The notes beneath the pieces are model-generated. The model did not search any database. It saw only the letters and a list, made by a program, of their open reading frames with translations, and was not told the origin of the DNA. Positions 42,535 to 50,444 of a stretch of DNA of 63,468 bases are shown here, in pieces. The stretch covers positions 1-63,468 of the forward strand of contig NZ_CP109180.1 of the NCBI RefSeq assembly GCF_036248255.1, in the 5' to 3' direction. How positions within the stretch are numbered: position 1 is the first letter of the stretch; each line of letters begins with the position of its first letter. Source of the stretch: Streptomyces sp. NBC_01717. GTDB lineage: Bacteria > Actinomycetota > Actinomycetes > Streptomycetales > Streptomycetaceae. The translations under genes were made by a program, and so were the position numbers.

Positions 42535-43110
42535 TTAGGGGCCGGTGGTGTGCCGGGCCGCTTCTTGCAAGCGGCTCTCCATCGGCCCTTTTGCTGTCTC
42601 CTTCTTCCAGCGTTGGACGTCGCGCGGGCTGCGGAGCCTGACGATCTCGACGCCCAGGTCGGCTGTCTCGGATACCTGCCGGGCATAGCGAGGCCGGTTT
42701 GTCCGGTACTTGCGGATGGCGGTACGCAGCAGCGATCGGCGGCTGAAGAATGCCGTGCTCCAGGTCAGCCGCCTGGCTTGGGCACTGTCGTCGCGGCCTG
42801 CGAGCTGGCGCAGACTGCGGCGAACGATTCGGTACACGATCAGGGGCAGCGGGAAGTCGAGCCAGACCAACGTGTCGGCCCGGTGCCAGACGACGTCGGC
42901 GAGCTTGGAGAAGTTGCCCTCAACGATCCATCCGTCGGTGCGGGTGATCTCTCCTGTCTGCCGGCGGAATTCCTCCAGCGGCAGCGGCCCGTCCGGGGTG
43001 AACAGAAGGTCGTCGAGGTCGGTGTGGGGCTGATCGAGTTCTGTCGAAAGCCACCGGGCCAGGGTGGACTTTCCCGTGGCCGGCGCGCCGAACAAAGCGA
43101 CCTTTCGCAT
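42535..43110 (-). CDS. P-loop nucleotide kinase, topology-modulation-protein-like
   Basis: A 191-residue protein with the ATG at 43110 and GAGG five bases upstream. Walker A is GAPATGKST at residues 8-16, followed by TDLDDLLF and the WIVEGNFSKLADVVWHRAD segment and LVWLDFPLPLIVYRIVRRSL with the paired Arg. This order matches the adenylate-kinase-like family annotated as DNA topology modulation proteins. The true substrate is unknown. It stands alone. Confidence 0.75.
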   Translation of the reverse strand: MRKVALFGAPATGKSTLARWLSTELDQPHTDLDDLLFTPDGPLPLEEFRRQTGEITRTDGWIVEGNFSKLADVVWHRADTLVWLDFPLPLIVYRIVRRSLRQLAGRDDSAQARRLTWSTAFFSRRSLLRTAIRKYRTNRPRYARQVSETADLGVEIVRLRSPRDVQRWKKETAKGPMESRLQEAARHTTGP

Positions 43111-43207
43111 GTGTGCCTCATCCTCGTAGAGAGTCGACAGGTAAAACTTTACAGCATTCAGGACCGCTTTTCGTTTCGTGGGAGACCAGGCAGGTTGTGG
43201 TTCCTGC

Positions 43208-43453
43208 GCCGCCGGAGGCGGCTCCTTGGCCCCGCAGGGGCGGGCCCGCGCCCGAAGGGTGCTTGAGGGGCCCGGCGCGCAGCGCCTGCCCGAAGGGCAG
43301 AGAAAAGCCGCCCGTGGCCGAAGGCCACTCAGGGGGCGGCGTTTCCGCTGGTCCGCCCCGCGCCCGAAGGGCGCTTGAAGGGGCGGACGCCAGCCGCTTG
43401 CGGCTGTCCTTTCGCCGCGCGTCCCGCCCCTCATGATCATGAGGGGCGGGACG
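43208..43453. repeat. Array of stable hairpins, ending in a 34-bp perfect palindrome
   Basis: Seven or more hairpins follow each other. Examples are GCCGCC-GGA-GGCGGC at 43208, GCCCC-GCA-GGGGC at 43229, CTGCCC-GAA-GGGCAG at 43286, GTGGCC-GAA-GGCCAC at 43314 (inside a GCCGCCC outer stem), a GTCCGCCCC outer stem at 43351-43387 around a C-GAA-G loop, and CAGCCGC-TT-GCGGCTG at 43391. The last is a 34-base perfect palindrome at 43420-43453. No gene occupies this part. Confidence 0.7.
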
Positions 43454-43466
43454 GTGATCCGGCCGG

Positions 43467-43495
43467 GGGCCGGACCCGGTGACGGGGTCCGGCCC
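43467..43495. terminator. Terminator after the 393-residue gene
   Basis: GGGCCGGACCC at 43467-43477 pairs with GGGTCCGGCCC at 43485-43495 over a 7-base loop, 11 bases past the minus-strand stop at 43506. Confidence 0.7.
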
Positions 43496-43505
43496 TGCGG
43501 TGGTG

Positions 43506-44687
43506 CTACAGGCGGGGGAACAGCGCCCGCGTCGCCTGCGGGTGACGGTGCAGCATCCGTAGGAAGTCGCCTTGGAATGCGGCCCGCCCGGCGGTCTCGG
43601 CGGGGCTCATGTCGCCCACCCCCTTCTTGGTCTTCACGATCACTCCGTCCATGATGCTGATCCCCGCGCCTCCGAGATCGGAGAACACGTTGGTACGCAG
43701 GTGCAGGAACACCTGCCCCTCCTGCTCGGCGATCGTCACCGCGTAGGCGAGATCGGCCAGTGGGTAGACGAACGCGGTCCGCGACCGCTCGACGGGCAAG
43801 GACAGAAGCTCGGGGCGCAGCCCCCGGAGGTAGTGGGCGAGCGCCGCCCGGGTCGCCGCCCTCAGCGGCACGTCGATCTGCTGCGGGTCGAACTCCCTGA
43901 CCATGGGGCGCCGCCACACTCCCGCCGTGCCGGTGGTGCAGACACGAAGGATCTCGTCGTACATCCTCCGCAGCTTGCGGTGGATGTACGACAGGTCGGC
44001 GGGCAGGTCCGGGCTGGTCAGGCTCTCCCATCCCTGCGGAAGCCGGAACTGGGCCGTCGCGGTGGCCGTGGGGGTGGAGAGTGCCGGTACGGGCTCAAGC
44101 ACCCGCAGCGCGTCGCCGTCCACGATGTCCGCGCTGATCAGCGCGCCCAGTACGGATGCTTCCTCGACGATCCGCCGGGACCGGACGGCGGAGAGTCGCC
44201 CTGCCCGCTCGGCCCGTGCCGCGACGACTGCGCGCTCCGCCTGGGTGCGTCCCACAAGGTGGGCGTGGAACCGCTTCTCGCCCTGGATGGACTCGCGGTC
44301 AACGGTGTGCGGGTCATAGCTCCACGAGACGACCGGACTCAGTTCGTAGGCGCGGCAGTGCTCCGCGAAACGGGCCGCGATGACTCCCAGCGCCTTGCCG
44401 AACTCGGGCGAGTGGTCGTGCAGCCCCGGCCGGGGGGTGACCCCGGCGGACATCAGCATCAGCTCATACAGGGCGTGCGGCGAACGCTTGTCGGTCAAGG
44501 CGTACGCCTCATCCGCCGACATGTTGATGTGCGCGTGAACGTTGGTCCACCCGTAGACGTCGTGGACGGTGCCCATGCGCTGAACGCCGTTCACGTACCC
44601 CGGGAACCCCTTCGCCGGAAGCGAGTCCACCACGCGAATGTCCCTGCGCCGGTTCTCCAGGGCTGCCGGAAGCAACTGACGGGTCAT
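43506..44687 (-). CDS. Unrecognised 393-residue protein with HxH motifs
   Basis: The ATG at 44687 has GGAAGGAAA upstream. Two candidate metal or catalytic motifs stand out: WTNVHAHINM near residue 49 and KRFHAHLVGRT near residue 140, both HxH in hydrophobic strands, plus a HDHSPEF segment between them. The C-terminal half is mixed helix and strand (FVYPLADLAYAVTIAEQEGQ). It has no membrane segment. Paired HxH motifs suggest a hydrolase or nucleotidyl-transfer fold, but I will not name one. It is flanked on both sides by hairpin arrays and shares no operon. Confidence 0.65.
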   Translation of the reverse strand: MTRQLLPAALENRRRDIRVVDSLPAKGFPGYVNGVQRMGTVHDVYGWTNVHAHINMSADEAYALTDKRSPHALYELMLMSAGVTPRPGLHDHSPEFGKALGVIAARFAEHCRAYELSPVVSWSYDPHTVDRESIQGEKRFHAHLVGRTQAERAVVAARAERAGRLSAVRSRRIVEEASVLGALISADIVDGDALRVLEPVPALSTPTATATAQFRLPQGWESLTSPDLPADLSYIHRKLRRMYDEILRVCTTGTAGVWRRPMVREFDPQQIDVPLRAATRAALAHYLRGLRPELLSLPVERSRTAFVYPLADLAYAVTIAEQEGQVFLHLRTNVFSDLGGAGISIMDGVIVKTKKGVGDMSPAETAGRAAFQGDFLRMLHRHPQATRALFPRL

Positions 44688-44814
44688 GGGATTTCCTTCC
44701 CTCGATGTTGGTTGCCGGTCGGGGTGTGCCGCCCCTTCCGACATGCATTACTTTACAGCACTCCAGCTCATCTTTCTATGCAAAAGCCCAGGTCAGAGCA
44801 TGTTTGTCGAGGGG

Positions 44815-45073
44815 CCCCGGTGGGGAGTGGCGGCAGCGGGTCACAGCAAAGGGCGGGGATGGCTGGTCCGGTGCGCGCAGCTTGCTGCGCAGGACCAGCC
44901 ACCAGGCCGGTGAACGCGCCGAAGGCGCCCGGCCTGGCGTCCCGCGCTTGCGCGGGATGGTCTGGCGGTGAACGCGCCGAAGGCGCCCGCCAGACCACCC
45001 CGGAGGGCCGCCAGGCCCTCCGGGGCGTCCCCGCCCGACCTGTGACCCGCTGCCGCCACCCCCCACCGGGCCC
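44815..45073. repeat. Nested 260-bp palindrome with five inner hairpins
   Basis: The outer arms 44815-44859 and 45027-45073 are inverted repeats, about 40 of 45 bases matching (core GTGGCGGCAGCGGGTCACAG). Between them lie five hairpins: 44861-44900, 44903-44936, 44941-44956, 44959-44996 and 45000-45023. Two contain the same C-GAA-G hairpin (GCGCCGAAGGCGC). Folded as one strand this would form a multi-branched structure. It occupies the 750-base gap between the 43506 and 45441 genes, where I see no coding frame. Confidence 0.7.
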
Positions 45074-45440
45074 AGAGCACTGCACCCCGCGAGAGCTGCG
45101 CCCTAACGCAAAGAAGCGGGGGCTGAGAGACCTTCCGGCCCGCGGCGCATGTGCGCCGGCGCCGGTCCAGCGTCGGCTGCAACCGGTCGGGACACATCCC
45201 GGCATCCATTCCCGCCGCGTGCGTGGGGCGGTCTCACGGATGTGCCTTTGCGCAGGTCAGCGCTGTGCAGTTTGTCCCACGAACCCGGACGGGTGAGGCG
45301 GGATGCGCTGCGCTTCCGGTGGTGGCGCCGGGCGCGGTAGCCTGGTAGGGACGTCAGGGGTCGTGGACCCCTGGAAGACGTGGGGCCAGGTGACCTGGGG
45401 CATGACCGGGAGCCTGGCCTGGCGCATGTCTGGGGTCCGT

Positions 45441-46016
45441 TCAGCGCACCTCGACGGGGAAGTCGATGACGCGCTCCCGGAGGATCTCCCGGTATCTCGG
45501 CTCGCCCAGCTTCTCCGCGCGCACCGCGCCGGCCACGATGTCGGCGACCCACAGCAGCGGCTCGGCCGCGCCGGGCAGATGGTCCAAGCGGAAGACGGCC
45601 TCCTTGGGCAGCGCGTAGCGGGCCTGCTGGACGGTGGCGACGTCGCGGGCGTTGAGGACCTGGTCGCGGGCCTCCATGAACAGGTGCTTCACCCCGAACC
45701 CGTGCAGCTCGCAGACCAGCAGGTTCAGGCAGTGCGCGCGGGCCCGTTCCTGCCGACGCGGCCCGACCGGGGCGCCGACGGCGACCACGTGCAGTCCGTC
45801 GAGGGCGGCCACGGTGCGAGCCAGCTCGGCACGCTCGGCGTTGTCGCGCTTGGTCCAGTGCAGCTTCGCGGGCGCGTGCTTCGCCTGCAGGCGAAGCATC
45901 GCCTCGCGGGCCTGGTCGAGGGCGTCGTCCGGTATTACCGCCGCGGCGATGATGTAGAACCCGGCGTCGTCGTGCTCCTGAAAGGACTCGTCCGACCAGG
46001 CCGTGCTCGCGCTCAC
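45441..46016 (-). CDS. DUF3800 family protein
   Basis: A 191-residue protein with the DUF3800 layout, an RNase H-like fold. It opens AWSDESFQEHDDAGFYIIAA with the first acidic residues, then HWTKRDNAERAEL, HLFMEARDQVLNARD and ends with PLLWVADIVAGAV carrying the late Asp. The family is often found in mobile DNA, and the reaction is unknown though a nuclease role is suspected. It is preceded by a 39-residue frame with a four-base overlap. Confidence 0.8.
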   Translation of the reverse strand: MSASTAWSDESFQEHDDAGFYIIAAAVIPDDALDQAREAMLRLQAKHAPAKLHWTKRDNAERAELARTVAALDGLHVVAVGAPVGPRRQERARAHCLNLLVCELHGFGVKHLFMEARDQVLNARDVATVQQARYALPKEAVFRLDHLPGAAEPLLWVADIVAGAVRAEKLGEPRYREILRERVIDFPVEVR

Positions 46017-46132
46017 TCGCCTGCGTCCTCTTCAGGCCCGCTCAACAGACGCGACCAGGCGGCGGCCCGCTCGCGCTCAGCACGGGGCTGTTCGTCGTCG
46101 CCCGGCCCGCTGCGCGTGGGTGTCGTCCTCAT
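46013..46132 (-). CDS. 39-residue protein coupled to DUF3800
   Basis: The frame MRTTPTRSGPGDDEQPRAER, then AAAWSRLLSGPEEDAGE, overlaps the DUF3800 start (TGA with GTG/ATG). It is charged and helical with no hydrophobic core. The coupling and codon use suggest a real small partner gene, but no Shine-Dalgarno is visible. Confidence 0.45.
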   Translation of the reverse strand: MRTTPTRSGPGDDEQPRAERERAAAWSRLLSGPEEDAGE

Positions 46133-46269
46133 GGCGACACACGATGTCATCGTGGGGACGACATGCGGAGGCCGGGGCCTGGGTGCCACCCGTCCGGGTA
46201 ACGCCCCCACCACGGGGCGGGGCGCGTCTCAGTGTGCAACAGAAATCGAACACGTGCTCTAATCAAGTC

Positions 46270-46509
46270 ATGGCGCGAACCGACTTCCCCGACGACCTGG
46301 TCCAGATACAGAACGACTGGATCCGCACGTACGAGGAACTCGCCCGTCGGTCCCCTGCGGCCAGCGCGACGGTGCTCAGACGCCGCCTGATCCTGCTGTC
46401 GTGTCGCCTGGCCAATCACCCCTTCTGGGCGAGAGCGGGCCGATCGCCAGCAACCTGGGGGGAGCTACGGCACCACGCCCGTACGCGCAGCCGGACGGAG
46501 GCGGCATGA
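46270..46509 (+). CDS. Small hypothetical protein
   Basis: A 79-residue protein (MARTDFPDDLVQIQNDWIRT, then YEELARRS and VLRRRLILLSCRLANHPFWA). Short helical proteins with this DFPDDLVQIQ opening and a HPFW segment are common in streptomycetes, and none to my knowledge has a proven role. Its stop overlaps the next start (ATGA), so the two are one operon. Confidence 0.65.
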   Translation: MARTDFPDDLVQIQNDWIRTYEELARRSPAASATVLRRRLILLSCRLANHPFWARAGRSPATWGELRHHARTRSRTEAA

Positions 46510-46715
46510 ACGAGATCACCGAGATGCAGCGCCGGATCCTGATCTGCGTCCGCGAGTGGATCGCCGAATATGGCGAGGCGCCGACGATCCGGGAAATCGG
46601 CCAGCGGGTCGGTCTGTCCAGCACCAGTTCGACGGCCTACCAGCTCGGGAGGCTGGAGGAGCGCGGGGTGATCAGCCGTGCCGGCCGGACCTGGCGCTCC
46701 ATCCGTCTCTGCTGA
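46506..46715 (+). CDS. LexA-type DNA-binding domain protein
   Basis: A 69-residue protein that is only a winged helix: EMQRRILICVREWIAEYGEA, then PTIREIGQRVGLSSTSSTAY and LGRLEERGVISRAGRTWR. This matches the LexA N-terminal domain. The autocleavage domain is absent, so it cannot respond to RecA as LexA does. It might bind SOS-like boxes or act as a competitor. It is coupled to the preceding small gene. Confidence 0.75.
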   Translation: MNEITEMQRRILICVREWIAEYGEAPTIREIGQRVGLSSTSSTAYQLGRLEERGVISRAGRTWRSIRLC

Positions 46716-46729
46716 CGGCGCCGGTCAGT

Positions 46730-47665
46730 TCAATTGGCGACATCCTGCAGCGTGCGCTCGAGGTGGGCTTGGTACTGCTGGGCGTGTGCGTATCCGCCCT
46801 GTCCGGGGATCTGGGCTCTCATCCGGACGATGGCTGGTCCTACGGCTGCCGCGGCGCGTGGGTCGCTGATCTGCTGCCACAGGATGTGGGCCCGGTCGGC
46901 GATTTGTGCGGCGGTCTCGGGGTCGCCTGCGTACATGTGGCGTTCTGCTACATCCCGGTAGAGGGAGATGGCTGCGGGGAGGTCACCGAGCGCGGCCCGG
47001 GTGTCGGCGCGTGCGGTGCGTGCCTCGAGGGCGCGGGGGTGGCTGGGGCCGTGGGCGGCAGAGAACGCGTCGTCGAGTTGAGCGGCTAGGTCTGCGGCCA
47101 GGGCCAGATTGCCGGCGTCGGCATGCTTACGGATGGTCAGGAGTGTGGGAACCGGGGCGGTACGCCGCGGTTCCTGCTGCTGCGGCGGAGCACTCGGCAT
47201 GGGAGGTGCGGGTGCCGGTGCGGGCGCGGCCTGCTTGGTGCGCTGTTGCTGGAACAGCTGCTGGACTCCGCTGAGCACTGGGCGCTCGTCTTTGGTCAGC
47301 AGCGTGTCCAGGGCGACCTGATCCTCTGCCACTGCCTTGACGGCGGCGGCTGGACGAACTGCCGGCTGCTTGCCCTGTCTGGTCCGGCGGCTGGGCTTTC
47401 GGGCTCGGCTGGGCTGGCCGGTCTCGGTGGCGGTGCCGTCCGGCGTGATCGTCAGCGGCCAACTGGTGCCGTCCTCGTCATGGGCCTCGGCGCGGACCGG
47501 GCGGGGAGGGCTGAGCCGTGCGGCCAGCTGTGCCACCGCCTTGACGGCGGCGGCGCGGTCGGCGTGTGGTCCGGGCGGGGCTGCCGGGCCGGTCACGGTC
47601 ACGGTGCCGTCTGCGGCGGCGCTGAGCAGGTAGAGGGGCCAGCGCGGTACGGGGGGCGTGGTCAT
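46730..47665 (-). CDS. TPR-like protein at the end of the minus-strand transfer genes
   Basis: A 311-residue protein with the ATG at 47665. The N-terminus (residues 1-110) is basic and Ala-rich. A Pro/Ala/Gln linker (residues 140-170) leads to a helical repeat region, residues 180-305 (LLTIRKHADAGNLALAADLA, then ARADTRAALGDLPAAISLYR and AERHMYAGDPETAAQI), which has the helix-pair spacing of tetratricopeptide repeats. It would mediate protein contacts. It follows the lipoprotein and VirB1-like genes in the same direction, 11 bases apart. Confidence 0.65.
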   Translation of the reverse strand: MTTPPVPRWPLYLLSAAADGTVTVTGPAAPPGPHADRAAAVKAVAQLAARLSPPRPVRAEAHDEDGTSWPLTITPDGTATETGQPSRARKPSRRTRQGKQPAVRPAAAVKAVAEDQVALDTLLTKDERPVLSGVQQLFQQQRTKQAAPAPAPAPPMPSAPPQQQEPRRTAPVPTLLTIRKHADAGNLALAADLAAQLDDAFSAAHGPSHPRALEARTARADTRAALGDLPAAISLYRDVAERHMYAGDPETAAQIADRAHILWQQISDPRAAAAVGPAIVRMRAQIPGQGGYAHAQQYQAHLERTLQDVAN

Positions 47666-47676
47666 GTCGCGTCCTA

Positions 47677-48327
47677 CTACTGGAGAGAGAGGGAGTTCAG
47701 GCGCCACGACGCGCCTTTCCCGGAGCGGATGAGCTCGACGAACGCCGTGTACGTCTCGGGCGGCCCGGTCCACTCGTCTCGGCCGTGCGGGGTGATGGCG
47801 ACGGCCCATTGCCGGTACGCAGTGGTCTGGGTGTCGGCGGGGCGGCCGGCCTGGTCGGCTGAGGTGAGATCGACCGTGGTGTATGCGCGGTGGGAGGCCC
47901 ATTTTTCCCAGCCGGCACCTGGGGCGGGCGGGGAGACCGGCGCGCTGACCTTGGCACCGTACGCGGCGGTGCACCATCCGGCCGCGACCATGCGCCGTGA
48001 CGCCTCATTGCGGGACGAGTCGGTGGTGGTGTCGTACGTCAGCATGGCGGTGAGCGCGCCTTTCGAGACGGCCGAGGCGTCGCGCTGGTCGACGCTCTGG
48101 GGAGAGGGAATTCCGCCATGGGGCTGGCGCAGCGTTCTACTGGGCTGGGGCTTCGGGGACGGGGTGGCGGCCGCGTTGCTCGGCACCGGGTACGGACCGA
48201 CTCCGGTGGGAGGCGGAGGGGTGCTGACTGGCGCGGGTTTCGCCGCGTCCTCGCTGGTACCGCTGCTGCACCCCGTGACCAGTACCGCGGTCACCACAAT
48301 GGCCAGCGGCAGGATTCGCGCCTTCAT
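47677..48327 (-). CDS. Transfer-associated lipoprotein
   Basis: A 216-residue lipoprotein with signal MKARILPLAIVVTAVLVTGC (Cys at residue 20). A Pro-rich spacer (residues 30-75) precedes a domain (residues 85-216) of helix plus strands (SVSKGALTAMLTYDTTTDSS-like region, then YRQWAVAITP and YTAFVELI). The layout suits an NTF2-like fold of VirB8 or TcpC type exposed outside the membrane. The ATG overlaps the stop of the VirB1-like gene (48324), so they are coupled. Confidence 0.7.
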   Translation of the reverse strand: MKARILPLAIVVTAVLVTGCSSGTSEDAAKPAPVSTPPPPTGVGPYPVPSNAAATPSPKPQPSRTLRQPHGGIPSPQSVDQRDASAVSKGALTAMLTYDTTTDSSRNEASRRMVAAGWCTAAYGAKVSAPVSPPAPGAGWEKWASHRAYTTVDLTSADQAGRPADTQTTAYRQWAVAITPHGRDEWTGPPETYTAFVELIRSGKGASWRLNSLSLQ

Positions 48328-49376
48328 CCATACCTCCTGATGGTCTGGGGCTTGCTGGCGTAATAGCCGTCTGCCAGGCGGGCGATGGAAACCGTCTGGC
48401 CGGTCCTCGGGGCGTGCACGAACTGGCCTCCGCCCACGTAGATGCCGATGTGGTCGTATCCGCCGGCGGGGCCACTGAGCTGGAAAGCGATGACGTCGCC
48501 CGGCTGCAGGTTCTTGTGCGCGATGGCCCGGCCCACCCCTACCTGGGCCTGGGAGGTCCGCGGCAGGGTGAGCTTGCCTCCCGACGCGTGATAGACGGCG
48601 TACTGGACGAGCGAGGAGCAGTCGAATCCCCGTGTTCCTGCCCCTTGGGCCACGCCCAATGTCGGCCCGCTGACGCTGCCTCCGCCCCAGGAGTAGGGCG
48701 TGCCCATCCAGCGTTTGGCGTACGAGACGACCCGGGAACCGAACGGACCGGCGGGCTGGCCGAGGATGGCGGTGTACTTCCCCATCAGCTGCAGGATGCG
48801 CGGAACGTAGATCTCCGTCTCGCCGTTTTTCGGGATGCCTCCGGCCTGCGCCACGGCGACGGGGCCAGCGTTGTAGGCGGCCAGCATGAGTTCCCGGTTG
48901 GAAACACCGGTGATCTTGTAGTCGCGGACCACGTCCGCGAGGTAGCAGTCATACCGGGCTTGGGTCATGATCGCGTCGGGCGGGCTCCACACGTCGGCGT
49001 CGCCGTCGTCGTCCGCGTCGACCTTCCACGTCGCCCACGTCGCAGGTATGAACTGGCTTATCCCTTGGGCGCCCGCGGGGGATCCGGCGCGGGGGTTCCA
49101 CGCCGATTCCGCCTCGATCTGTGCGGCAATGAGCGCGGCGGGCGCATCAGCGCACAGCTTCCCGGCCTGAATCACCCAATCCCGGTACTCCGCAGGAATC
49201 GCCTTCGTGTTCAGCCCCATGGCGTCGTCGCCGGGCAGACTGTCGGTCTTGTCGATGCTGCCGCCGGTCACAGCGGTGGCCACCAGGACGAGAGCCGTAC
49301 CTCCGGCTGCAACTCCGGCCATCAGTGCGCCCTTCACGGCGCCCGCCGAATCCCTGCGGATGGGCTGAGAGCCCAA
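48324..49376 (-). CDS. VirB1-like lytic transglycosylase with NlpC/P60 peptidase
   Basis: A 350-residue exported protein with an N-terminal hydrophobic segment (ALMAGVAAGGTALVLVATAV). Residues 70-195 form the transglycosylase domain with the catalytic Glu in AQIEAESAWNPRAG, then AQGISQFIPATW and LMLAAYNAGPVAV. Residues 225-350 form the NlpC/P60 domain with Cys in FDCSSLVQYAV and His in YDHIGIYVGGGQFVHAP. It would open the cell wall for the transfer channel. It is first of three minus-strand genes and divergent from the VirB operon across 159 bases. Confidence 0.9.
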   Translation of the reverse strand: MGSQPIRRDSAGAVKGALMAGVAAGGTALVLVATAVTGGSIDKTDSLPGDDAMGLNTKAIPAEYRDWVIQAGKLCADAPAALIAAQIEAESAWNPRAGSPAGAQGISQFIPATWATWKVDADDDGDADVWSPPDAIMTQARYDCYLADVVRDYKITGVSNRELMLAAYNAGPVAVAQAGGIPKNGETEIYVPRILQLMGKYTAILGQPAGPFGSRVVSYAKRWMGTPYSWGGGSVSGPTLGVAQGAGTRGFDCSSLVQYAVYHASGGKLTLPRTSQAQVGVGRAIAHKNLQPGDVIAFQLSGPAGGYDHIGIYVGGGQFVHAPRTGQTVSIARLADGYYASKPQTIRRYG

Positions 49377-49535
49377 CCTCCATATGCCATGGCTGGACTT
49401 GTAGCCATACGCACCCCCCGGCGGCGTGGATCTCGGTTGAATTCGGCAACCTTAGCTTTGCAGAAGGGAGTTGACCATATTTGCTCTTCTGCGAGACTGT
49501 GTGACCCTGCGTATCAGACCAGGGGGAATATCGTT

Positions 49536-50138
49536 ATGTCTGAGTCAGGTAATCCCTGGGTGACGCCTGCGACTACAGTTCCGCGGCACCAGGCACCACC
49601 GGTGAGGGCAGAGCCTTCACAACAACCGTTGCGTTCGCACATTCGACCACAGCCAGGCGGCGTTGACGCACCGCCAGTCGGCCTTCCCGGTCGCGATGCT
49701 CAGAGCTCGGCCCGCTGGTGGTGGCTGGGCTGTCACGGCGGCGCCGGGGTCACCTCCCTGGCGGCTGCAGTGCCCGGCGGTGACGACTCGTCCCGCTGCT
49801 GGCCGCTGAGTAAGACGACTCATCAGCGGGTGGTTCTAGTGACCCGCTCGCACGCTGCCGGTCTGCAGGCGACGCAGTGGGCCGCCCGCCAGTGGGCCTC
49901 CGGATCACTGCCCGGTGTGGAGCTGCTGGGCCTGGTGGTCGTCGCTGATGCTCCGGGACGCCTGCCGGCGCCCCTCCGGGACCTGGTCCGGCTGGTGTCC
50001 GGAGGAGTCCCCCGTACCTGGTCCGTGCCCTGGATCGAGGCGTGGCGCCTCGGTCAGCCAGCTGATGCCCTTCCCCGCGAGGTGGCCAAGCTGGCGAAAG
50101 ATCTGCTGTTGCTCACCGAATCGGAGATGCCTCGATGA
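49536..50138 (+). CDS. DUF6668-like protein, degenerate P-loop
   Basis: A 200-residue protein with AGGGGGA upstream of the ATG. After a Pro/Gln-rich N-terminus comes WWWLGCHGGAGVTSLAAAVP, which looks like a MinD/ParA P-loop with GKT replaced by GVT. The rest keeps a Rossmann-like order (VVLVTRSHAAGLQATQWAAR, then VELLGLVVVADAPGRLPAPL). It resembles the DUF6668-type proteins that open actinobacterial T4SS operons. It probably cannot hydrolyse ATP. Coupled to the pilin-like gene (ATGA). Confidence 0.7.
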   Translation: MSESGNPWVTPATTVPRHQAPPVRAEPSQQPLRSHIRPQPGGVDAPPVGLPGRDAQSSARWWWLGCHGGAGVTSLAAAVPGGDDSSRCWPLSKTTHQRVVLVTRSHAAGLQATQWAARQWASGSLPGVELLGLVVVADAPGRLPAPLRDLVRLVSGGVPRTWSVPWIEAWRLGQPADALPREVAKLAKDLLLLTESEMPR

Positions 50139-50434
50139 CTCATGTGCTGGCTGCCCTCGCAGAGACGGGACAGAACGTCCTGCTCGCGGTCCCGGACCCA
50201 ACCAAGGGATCGAACCCGCCCGGCTGGACCAAGCTTTTGACGGTGCTCCACTGGGTGTTCCTCGCGGTCACGGTGGCCTGCGTCGCCGGGGTTCTCATCG
50301 TCGCCGGCCGCATGGCGGTGTCCCACCGCAGAGGTGAGGGCGGGGAGCACATGGGCAGTCTCGGCATCGTCATGACGGCGTGCGTGCTGGCGGGCTCCGC
50401 CTCCGCGCTCGTCTCGACACTGACCTCGGCCTGA
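50135..50434 (+). CDS. VirB2-like pilin or membrane component
   Basis: A 99-residue protein with two hydrophobic segments (LLTVLHWVFLAVTVACVAGV and LGIVMTACVLAGSASALVST) separated by a charged loop RMAVSHRRGEGGE. This size and layout match VirB2/TrbC. No cleavable signal is clear. It would form part of the transfer channel or its core. Confidence 0.7.
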   Translation: MTHVLAALAETGQNVLLAVPDPTKGSNPPGWTKLLTVLHWVFLAVTVACVAGVLIVAGRMAVSHRRGEGGEHMGSLGIVMTACVLAGSASALVSTLTSA

Positions 50435-50444
50435 GCGGGAGCGG

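Noticed and set aside
44815..45073. True Streptomyces telomere
   Set aside because: No archetypal telomere start (CCCGCGGAGCGGG-type) is present and the structure is internal to the window. Only the loop style is similar.
46730..46745. Fourth copy of the parS-like palindrome
   Set aside because: Only the right half (AATTGGCGAC) is present and it coincides with the codons and stop of the TPR-like gene.
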